Source of the DNA: Pterobdella sp. o SKG-2022
Taxonomy: Eukaryota; Annelida; Clitellata; Hirudinida; Piscicolidae
DNA length: 64,000 bases
NCBI GenBank assembly: GCA_964035795.1
Contig: OZ038327.1
Span: 1,818,841-1,882,840, forward strand
Direction of reading: 5' to 3'
How positions within the stretch are numbered: position 1 is the stretch's first letter; each line of letters begins with the position of its first letter. Below are positions 54,509-64,000 of this stretch, piece by piece. Position numbers and translations under genes: made by a program. The notes under the pieces are model-generated. The model had not been told where the DNA came from, made no database searches, and worked only from the letters and a program-made list of their open reading frames with translations.

Positions 54509-56506
54509 AAAACGAAAGCAGATTGTAATTTTGTTCCAAAAAAATCAAGGCTTCATGCTTTTTTCAATAAAAAAAAACAATAAAAATAATCATAAGATTA
54601 ACAAAAACAATAATAAACTATAATAAATAAAATTAACAGCAAAAATATGATAATATTTTATCTCTATAATATTTTTTTGCGTACAATGCCAGAGAAATAT
54701 ATGAACAGTTTTTTTGAGTAGTCGCCTGATAAGCTTTCTAGCACTGTTATAATTATGATTGAAATATTATTATTAATTACAAATAAAAAATTTTAAAAAC
54801 AAATTATTTAATTTTTAGTTTTTTTTTTAGAGTTTTTTTATTTATTTTTTCACCATAGATATAGATATTCAAGTTTTTAATTCTATGTTTCAACTATCCA
54901 AGAAAACTTACATTACATTGAATTCAATTATTTTTCAGTCAAAGTTCATAATACTCAGTGGACTAGAAACCCTTGAAGTTAATGCCACTATAATCATACT
55001 CGTAATTGATTTGATTTTTTATAACTTACTTGTTTAATATTTTTTTTAATTTAAAGTTCATCATAATAATAAAAGCTTTGTTAATCAACAAAAAATACTT
55101 CAAAGTAATGATTATCAAATAATTTTCAATATTTATTGCATAATATTTTATTACTTCTGCATAATTATATAAAGTTTATAAACACGGGTTTTTATTATGT
55201 AGCAATAATTTCTAATTGTCGGATATGTTTCATCAAGCTGAGAAAAACCATAAAAAACATGGAAAGATAAAAGGACTGAAAATTATTTTTCTTAAATTTA
55301 TAAAACTGTCAGCCATTTTTGTTGTATAACAATAATGAAATCATTGAAAAAAAATTATGTATCTTAATAAAACTAGTCAAAAAATAAAAAAAAGTATAAA
55401 AACTATTACAAAAATTATAATAAAAACAACTGAAAAAAATTGAATAAGTCAAGTCCCATGATATAAAATAAAATGAAATTTTAAAAGCAAACTTACATAT
55501 TAATTTTTTAATCAGAAAAAAGCTTTTGAGACTACGCGCTGTAAAAAAGACATTAAAAGTTGAATTAATTTTAATAAATTATTATTAAAAATAATTTTTT
55601 TGTGTTTTTTTTTTATTTTATACTTTTTTTGTTTCACACGATGCAGAGTTTACACAAAAAGCATTTGGGTTTTAGAAATTTTAATTTGAAGAAACGACGC
55701 AATATAAATATCATAAAATAATAATAACAATAACAAAAAAAAACATAAAAAGCATTCGAAAAGCAACAAATCCAAAAATGCTTCCAATGTTTTGAAAAAA
55801 ACTAAAATCCTTTCGAACCACACTGATCAAAACACCCTAAACATAATAACATAGAGCATAAAAATCAAAATGTCTTTTCAACACCATAGTACAAAAACAC
55901 CATGAAACAAATATTTTCAGCAAAATAATATCAATAATAGAAGACATAAACAACACTACTGAAAAATACACAATACCATAGATAAAATAACTAAAAAAAC
56001 TAAAAAAACTTCAAATAACAAAAAAAATAAGCATTCTATATTGAAAAGATTGAAACATCAGGAACATACAATTAAACAAAGAATCAAAGAACTGAACAAC
56101 AACAACACAAACAAACATCCTAAAAAAACATTATGCAAAACGTTAAAGCAAAAATTTAAAACACCATGGAATAAGTGATAATGAAAAAGACACCATCAAG
56201 CAAAAATTAAAAACACTGTGAGACATAATACCATGAAAAAAAACAAAGAGTTGAAAAACATAAAAATAATATCAAGCAAATAATTAAAAACCATAAATAA
56301 ATAATAAAACATGAAACAAAAATCATTGAAGAGCAACATCCAGCAAAAAACAAATACTGTAAAGAATAAAACAAAGAACTATCTTTCTAAACAAAATAAC
56401 AAAACAAAGAACAAGAAACATAGAAAAAAACATCAAAGACCAAAGAATAAAAAAAAACAAAAAGCAAAGAACAAAAACTAAAAAACGAGAAACCATAGAA
56501 AAAAAA

Positions 56507-59500
56507 TCAAGCGAAGGTGGTGTAGTAAAGCCAATAGCAGATATTAAAAAAAACAAAACATAGGGGAAATGCTTTTCTTGATACTTTATCAATAAACCTA
56601 GCCCTTCTTCTGCTGTTCTCCAGTTCCAAAACTTTTGAACTCTGATCCAAACAGAACTCGCTGTTGACGGGTGTCTGAGAAAAAGTGGGTAGTGGTGGGT
56701 AGTGAGGGAGGTTAGAGGTGGAATGGTGAATGGAAGAAGGAATGGTGAAGAGGGTAGTGAAATAAGACTATTGAAATTATTATTGAAATAAAATGGTGGG
56801 TTAGTGAGAAGATTGGTAGTGAGTGAAAGCGTTGTTGGTAAGATGCTGGTGAGGTTGGGTGGAGAATAGGACGTTAGGATGAAAATGATGCTGATGGTGA
56901 TAGGTGTGCCAGTGAAAAAATGATTTGGTGGAATGGGGAAAGTGAAACAAATGGAGGAAAAGGAGGGGAACAAAAACACTACACCACCATACTCAGAATT
57001 CTTATAGGTGAAATAAAGTTGGACTCAGTAGCCATGACCGGAAATGATTTTTCAATTTTTTAAAATATTTTTCCAGTTTTTATTTTAATAATTCTAAATT
57101 TTTTTTGAATTTTCTACTTTGTTTTAATAGTTTTTATAGTTTTCTAATTTATTTTTTTGTGTGTAAAGACATAATGCGTATTTACCTTTAAGTTTTTTGT
57201 TTTTGATTTTCTTAATGCTTAAATATTTCTAGCATTTTTTATAGCTTTAAATTTCGTCCATTTTTCTGTTTTTTTTCATACTGTATTTTTAATTTAAAAA
57301 AAATTTTTTTTGGCACATTTTGTTGCTTTTTTTCAACCTTCATTTTCTTGCATAATGTAGTTTTTTTTCCAGTTTTTTTTAGTAACATTTACAAGGTTCT
57401 ACATCGGAGCTGCGATAGTTTACGGGGAGAGTTTGGCTACTGAGGATCTTTTTTTATTATTCTTATTTTGCTTTTCAATGTTATTTTCATTGTTTTGTTT
57501 TTGTTTTTTTGCAGTTTCAGTTTTTTATTGGCTGTTATTTGTGTAATCTTTTGTTGATATAGTTCATAGTTTGTGCTTATTAGATTTTTTATATTTATTA
57601 CTTTTTCACTGTTATTATCCAGCTTTTCAAAAAACTTTTCACTATATTCTTGTTATTTTTTCCACTTTTATTATTGTTTCTTTCTTTTGTTGTTTCTCTT
57701 CTGTTTTTATATCAAAATTTGCTCAATTTTTTTGTTTTTCGTGTTTTTAACTTATGACTTGATGTTCAGAATAAATAATTATTAGTTTTTTTTTGCACTT
57801 TTTTTGGGAAATATTTGAAGTTATTTTTCTATTTTTCTTCTATTTAATAATTTTATTTTATTGGATTATTGTTCTGAACATTTACGTTTCTTTTCTTTTC
57901 ATTTCAGCTTTTATAAAAAATTTTCAATTAAAAATAAAATTACCTATATTAATTATTTTTAATGAATAAAAATCAAAAATTAATGTTTATACATAGATTT
58001 TCATCCAACTAAAAATATATAATGCAAAATATCATTATTAAAATTATAGATGCATTATTTACATAAAAATTCTTTGTAGTCAATATTATTCAGACATGAT
58101 ATTCTATTCACCTTTCCTCTTTCTTTCTTATCTGCAAGCCATTTTTCTAAATCACAAACGCTCTAAAACCGCCATTTTTAAAATGTCGGATATGCAAATG
58201 AAGTGTCTAAAAGTGAATTGATATTTCAAATTCTAAAAGTTAACTTCTGTTTAGAACATTTTTTTTCACAGTTGCTTAAGTTTTCAACCATTTTTCAAAG
58301 AACGAATGCTCAATTGAAAAGTATTCTTTCCGAATTAATTTTTGATTTTACTTAAACTCTTTTCATCGTTGGTGCATTTTTCCTTCATTTAAAATTAATT
58401 CCCTTTAAAGCAGATATATACAAAAAAATGAATATTTTAAAAATTTTCAGAATTAATATAAACTGACACTCTTTTAGTTTTCATTTGTTAGAGCACAGTT
58501 GTTAATACAAGAAATATACTACCTGAATGTTTCATACACAAAACGAGAACGCAAAAAAAGTTTGAAGGTGTTTGAAGATTTTTTGAAAAATGGTAAGTGT
58601 ATGTTTTGTGTGGGAGAAAGATGAAAAGACCTGATTAGCGTAGTGAGTAACGACGCCAAATACCGAACTCAAAGGTACCTGGTTCAAATCCGGACCAAAG
58701 TTAACAACAGAATAATAAAGGGAACTTTGTGGGCGATCTTTTACAATAAAAAAAGCAGTCACACAAAGAATCCAGCTCTCATGCAGACTCCACAAAGATG
58801 CAAGCACCCTCACTCAGCTGGGTAGACTCAACCAAGTCATCCCAGGAGATAATATACACTGGATGTGGGATGAGTAACCATTAGATTATACTGCTGTACA
58901 TGTGTCAGTAACTGGGATTGACAGCCTTCAATGTAGTTTCAGTGCTTTCGAGATTCTCCCTGCCTTAACGTAACAAATAATGCAAAAAAAAAATTGGAAT
59001 TAAAGAGTATGGTTTCTTAAAATCGGAAAAAAAGTAATAAATTTTTTTCTGAAGTTTTAAATTTATCCATTTCGACTTTAATTTTGACTGTATATTTCTT
59101 TTTTATTCAAAATTTAATTGAAATTTTGATTTTTTCTTTCAAATTTTAATACAAATTTCAGATTTTTATATTCTTAAAAAAAGTATTCAAGCTCAAAAAG
59201 ACCCATGTTTAACGATAAATTTTAGTTGAAAAACTTCAAAGCACCACAAAAAACTCCCGATAATAATGATAATCTCCAATAAAAAAATTGAAACCCACTT
59301 TATCTCAAGGCATACTCGTTTAAAACTAATGTTATTTTGTTTTTTTTTCAACATCTGATGCCATCATGAACTCTTGTGTAAGTTTTGATAGAAGCGTCAG
59401 ATGTAGAAAAAAATTTTTTTGCGGGAAGATTACATGTTTTAAACAATCACTAACCAGTTATATGCTTGTGATGCAATACATTTTTTCGGTAAAAAGTTAT

Positions 59501-61710
59501 TTAATTTTTTGGAAAATTCTCAAAGATTTGAATGATTATACTGAAGAAAACTTTTGAGAAAGTATTAAATTTTAAATTGTTCAAAAATAGAACAAAATGG
59601 GAAGCTGTTGATGGGTTTTTTAAGCCATTTTGCAATTTTTTTTGTTTCAAAATTTTAATTAGTTTTATTGTTATCATGATTCACTTTTCATAGTAAGATG
59701 GTGGTGTAATGACAAGTTTGAATAAATTTAAATAAAAAAAAGGTGAAAATGGTATTAATAATAATGATAATGATAATGATGGTGATGATGATGATGATGA
59801 TGAGGATGATGGTGGTGATGATGATGAGGATGATGGTGGTGATGGTGGTGATGATGATGATCACTAACATTGAAACAAGCACAGGCCTCTCCCAGACATG
59901 AATTGCACTGGAATGAAATTATTCCATGGAGGATTTGATAGTATTGTTATTTTTAATATAAAAAAATACAAATAATAAGCACGAAAACAATGATACTAAT
60001 AATAATAATAATAATAATAACGATAATAAAAATAATAATAGTAATCGATTTTAAGATTAACAATTTAGAAAAAAATTAGAATGATAATGATAATAATAAT
60101 ACTAATAACAATAATTATTTAAAAATTTTTTTTATTACTCATAAAAAAAAATAATAATATTATTATTATTTTTATTATGATTAGTTATTCAAAACTCAAA
60201 AAATGGAAATTTTAGTTTTCATTGTCAAAAACTCATCCAGTTTTTAAATCCAATTTAATTTAAAAGTTTTTTTCACATCAATTTATCAGTTTTTTGCCGT
60301 TTTGTTATAATGAAAATTTTTTAGGAACCACAAAAAAAGGAACGATGAGGATATTTGGAATCTAGATACGCCTAAAAACCAAATAAAACATATAGATAAA
60401 CGCACACATAAACACAGGCAAACAACACACACACACACACAACCCACTATTTTATAAACACTGCAAGATCGATTTCTATTGGTGGAACAAGATGAGGTCA
60501 AGTACGTCATATGACTTTCTAAAGTAGGTCGGGTCCTCCTGTGGCCAATCACACTCGTCCATTATTTGGGTTATTAGTTATGAATAGATAAAATTATATA
60601 TCTGTTTATATATATAATTTTAGTTTATTTACCAAATATTTACGATATCTACCATTCAATATTGAACCATCCAGAACCACTAACTCCTTCAACCTTCTCA
60701 AGCTTCAACGGCTGTTTTTTACTCCACAACCCAGCACTCCCCATCTACCCAACCCACCACTGAACCCACCACCCACCACACAACCCGCCCCCCTACACCT
60801 CTTTCTCCCATACCAACCCTTCCACTCCACCACACAACCCACCTCGATATAACATTAACCAGGGCGTACTCGATGAGTGAAGCGAATACAAAAACCAAAC
60901 ACACAATCATCCATACATCTATGGCTTTGATGTAGGATACCCGGGGTAGAGATTCTCTGTGTGAAAAGGGGTAGATGGGTGGAGAGGGTGAAAAAGAAGA
61001 GAGGGAGTGGGGGGGGGGGGAATGGTTGCTGAAAGTTTATGGGTGGGTGAGTAGATGGGTGAGGGTTACAGGTGTGAGTTGATCGGTTGATGGGTTGGTG
61101 GGTTGGTTGGTGGGTGAGTGGGTGGAAGAATGGGTGGTAAATAAATAGGTAGATAAAAAGGGAATGAGTTTGGGGAGATGGATGATTAGTTTGGGGGTTT
61201 GGGGTGAGTGGATTGACAAGTGGTAATAGGTCGGAGTACAGGTAAATGGGTGGAAGAATAAGTGAATTAGCAATTGAATTAAAAAAAGTGAATAGAATTT
61301 TCAAAAAAGAAAATGGCTAGCTGGAAGCATGGACAATAGATATTTATTATAAGGTGATGAATGATAAGCTGGAAAGCGAATGGATTGAAGCGATGAGAGG
61401 ATAGATGAGTGCCTGGATGAATGAAAGATATGGAATTTATGGGAAAGGAAAAAGATGGGGACATGAAGAACTGTGTTTTATGGCGCATGGGTTTTATGAA
61501 AACTCATGTGGTATGGAGGTAATAAAAGAATGGATGAATGGATGGATGAGTGGATAGGTTGATGGATTGATGGGTGGATGACTAAATGGATGGATGGATG
61601 CCTAGAGGATAAACAGATAATTAATTACTAGATTGATTTTTTGTAAAGATTAAAAAAAAATCAATCTTTTTGTTTGCTCGAACATCTTTTTTTGTCCCTC
61701 TGTTTGCAGC

Positions 61711-61758
<48 letters not shown>

Positions 61759-63094
61759 ATTGTAGCTGTTTGTATATAACTTTGTACGTGCATATAATCT
61801 TCAAAGCACGTTTGTTCCACGTATATAATCACTTACGTACGTGTTTTTTCATATACTTGAAAAAAACTTCTTGCACGTGTGTTTTTTTTAAAATGTACAT
61901 GAACAAACATTCTTAAGCATGTGTTTTAATCTTGTTGAAAGCATCAAGAGGTCTAATTAATCATAGCAGTCGATGTTTTTCATTTTATTTTTTTAAATAT
62001 CTTATTATTATTACTATTATTATTTTTATTAATATCGTCCTTTCGAATATAATTATAATTGTTTTTATTATTATTATATTTATTATTAATATAATAATTT
62101 TCATTTTTATTTTTATATTTTTGTGTTTTTATTTCCATACTTATCATTCTTATTATTATTTTTTTTTTTTCACGTAATTGATGTTTTTATCCAAAAATAA
62201 ATCTTTCATGAAAAAAAAATTTTAATGTAATTTTTTTTATGGTTATTAAATAATATCTGATTCTCTTCACTGGGATTTCCTTATCTTAATGCAAGTCATT
62301 TTTCTCAAAGGATTAATATCCCTTTTAATTTTTTTTCCATTTTTTATAGGCATATAATTCCATCATCTTCTGGATTAATTTATAAGTTTTAGGCAATTTC
62401 TTAAAATATTTTTATTATATTTCCACAGATAAATAGGCATTTTTTTCAAAAGCTAGAAAAACTTTTTCGTTTTTGTTACAGATAGACAGATATATCAACT
62501 AATGAGTACTATAATTCATTTTTTTTTATAATTTATTTTTTTTTATAATTCATTTTTTTTTATAATTCATTTTTGAGCTAGATGGATAAAAGCTACCGAT
62601 ATTATGAAAAAAAAATAAATATCTTTCGATGTTTTCAACCTGGGTAAAAAAAGTTTAAAAATTAATTTAGTTTCAAATTACCATGTATTTAAATTTAATC
62701 AGACCCGAATTATCACCCAACTTTGCGTGTGTTTGGAGAATTTTAAACCCAAAATATACTCCATTTTTGAATCTTTCATCGCTCTTTCTAGACCAAAAGT
62801 TAACCTCTATTATAAAGTATTCCTACTCAATTCACCCGTCTCAAATTAACTCATAGCAAAGCATTTATTGATTTATCTCCATTAAGCCACCACCACCACC
62901 CATCACCCCTACTTCTTCTTCTCCCTCAACCCTTCACCCCAACCCTCCTTCTCTACCAACCTAGCCCCTCCACTCATGGTAGTGGTGGTAAGAACGGTAA
63001 GAAGACCCAGAGAAACCCTAGCGGGTGAGGCGTCAATGTTGATCCAAAAGGATACCCATGATAAAATCACTATCAACATGCTGGGAATGTAGAC
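56507..63094 (-). CDS. Anion-selective Cys-loop receptor channel, 3' part (5' end beyond the window)
   Basis: Well-supported exons (minus): 63094-62961 (M1 and M2: [19 protein letters not shown], then [20 protein letters not shown]), 60956-60843 (M3: [20 protein letters not shown] then [16 protein letters not shown]), and 56660-56507 (M4: [20 protein letters not shown] then [12 protein letters not shown] and stop). Phases between these agree (2, 2). The PAR motif at the start of M2 marks anion-selective channels of the GABA/glycine/GluCl/histamine/acetylcholine-chloride type; the ligand cannot be told because the extracellular domain lies to the right. The M3-M4 loop is very short in this model. 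A 33-base candidate exon at about 60539-60507 ([11 protein letters not shown]) would fit in phase and add a little to it. The upstream exon should end in the pre-M1 region. Confidence 0.9.
58626..58960 (+). mobile_element. SINE copy, family A, most complete
   Basis: Shows the full layout: a tRNA-like head with A box TTAGCGTAGTGAGTAACG (from about 58634) and an almost perfect B box GGTTCAAATCC at 58681-58691, a middle region of about 170 bases, and the family core ATTATACTGCTGTACATGTG then CAGTAACTGGGATTGACAGC. It lies in an intron of the receptor gene. The tRNA head makes it RNA polymerase III transcribable in principle. Confidence 0.75.
59757..59870. repeat. (GAT)n / GATGGTGGT repeat
   Basis: AATGATAATGATGGTGATGA and further GAT units with GGTGGT variants, about 110 bases, in a receptor intron. 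Confidence 0.88.
60970..61260. repeat. GGTGGGT-rich degenerate minisatellite
   Basis: Purine/GT-rich plus strand with GATGGGTGG, GGTTGGTGGG and TGGGTGAG units and a G11 run at about 61010-61020, in the intron between the M2 and M3 exons. Confidence 0.75.
61520..61612. repeat. (GGAT)n degenerate tetranucleotide repeat
   Basis: GAATGGATGAATGGATGGAT and related units, same intron as above. Confidence 0.85.
61711..61755. repeat. (GT)n microsatellite
   Basis: Uninterrupted GT run of about 22 units. Confidence 0.95.
62512..62574. repeat. 20-21-bp tandem repeat, about three copies
   Basis: TAATTCATTTTTTTTTA-like unit repeated head to tail with one T/C difference (TTTATTTTT vs TTCATTTTT). Confidence 0.8.
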
Positions 63095-63598
63095 CTGGGT
63101 AGAAGGTGGGTGGGTGAGAGGGGTTGACGGAATGGGTTGTTGAGTGGAGGGGTGAGATGGGTGGGTGAGTGGAGTGGTGGGATTTGTGGGCTAGTAGGGT
63201 AGCGGGATGGGTAGGCTGGTAGGGTGGATTGTTGGGTGAGTAGATAAAGTGGGTGGGTGTTTGAAAAGTGAGTGAATGCGGTAGATGGGTGATTAAAAAA
63301 TGGGTAGAAATAGGTGGATAGATAAATGGGTGAATGAATGGATGGATAGATGGATGAATGGATAGACGAGTAGACGGATGGATGGATAGGTACATGAAGT
63401 TCAAAGTTGTAACAGAGAAATTGAAATCAGAACTAAAACAAATATTTAATTGAAAAAATAAAAACACAAACAAAAAAAAAAACAAAACCAAAAAGGGGAA
63501 TATTGGAAAATAAAAATAATGAAATAATTTCATAATAAACTATAAAAAATAGTAAATTTAGACGGGAATCGGTTTCTTGTTTCAATCCCCGATGGACC

Positions 63599-63955
63599 TC
63601 TATTCAATGGATGAATGGATGGATGGATGGATAGATGGATAGATGGATGAATGAATGGATAGATGGATGAATTGATGGATGGATAGATAGATGGATAGAT
63701 GGATAGATAGATGGATGGATAGATGGATGAATAGATGGATTAATAAATGGATGGATGGATTGATGGATGGATAGATGGATGAATGGATGGATGGATGAAT
63801 GGATGGATAGATGGATGGATTGATGGATGGATGGATGAATGGATGGATAGATGGATGGATTGATGGATGGATAGATGGATGGATGGATAGATGGATGGAT
63901 GGATGGATGGATGAATAAATGGGTGGACAGATAAATGGATGGATGGATGGTTAAA
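63599..63955. repeat. (GGAT)n / GATA minisatellite
   Basis: About 350 bases of GGAT units interspersed with AGAT, TGAT and GAAT variants, forming higher-order blocks such as GGATGGATAGATGGATGGAT. Lies in the receptor intron upstream of the M1 exon and nearly reaches the window end. Confidence 0.93.
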
Positions 63956-64000
63956 AAGACAGTTGGATAAATAGATGATTGGAAAGATAAATGGGTTAAT

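Noticed and set aside
59366..59557. 63-residue plus-strand frame with several Cys
   Set aside because: No similarity I can name and no splice sites fitting a gene; likely chance.

Overview
This is a 64-kb piece of an AT-rich, intron-rich, microsatellite-dense animal nuclear genome. Myosin essential light chain, ADAM and Cys-loop receptor genes show it is metazoan. The light chain motif LFDFWDG resembles molluscan light chains, so a spiralian (mollusc, annelid or relative) is my best guess, but this is inference. I see no bacterial or viral genes.

Eight protein-coding genes can be assembled by joining exons whose splice sites and reading phases agree. From left to right they are: the last exon of mitochondrial acyl carrier protein NDUFAB1 (+, 123-214); a single-exon METTL21-family methyltransferase (+, 477-1139); an MTMR10/12-type myotubularin pseudophosphatase in 14 exons (-, 10072-2609); fructose-1,6-bisphosphatase in 10 exons with a 338-residue product (-, 13973-10755); a complete ADAM metalloprotease in 23 exons (-, 28282-17045) with an Asn-rich cytoplasmic tail of about 1,000 residues; the ER RING ligase RNF103 in 4 exons (+, 28732-31872); a myosin essential light chain in 7 exons over 16.8 kb (+, 34531-51361) with a Lys/Glu-rich N-terminal extension; and the 3' part of an anion-selective Cys-loop receptor (-, 63094-56507), which runs off the right edge.

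The genes are functionally unrelated housekeeping, signalling and muscle/neuronal genes. The layout features are the head-to-head ADAM/RNF103 pair (449 bp between start codons), the tight tandem pair NDUFAB1/METTL21-like, and the tandem FBP1 to MTMR10 pair.

Mobile DNA sits mostly in the light chain introns: a decayed CR1/Jockey-group LINE (about 48.4-44.0 kb, antisense) and two RT-associated C-terminal domain remnants (37.9-38.4 kb and 50.6-51.2 kb, antisense). A tRNA-headed SINE family has at least six copies across the window. A second tRNA-headed SINE lies near 27.2 kb, and fragments resembling the LINE 3' end lie next to (TAA)n tracts. Simple repeats are abundant: three long (TAC)n arrays, a (GATA)n array filling an ADAM intron, a (CA)n array of about 230 bp, and GGAT-type minisatellites. 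Most other open frames are translations of these repeats.
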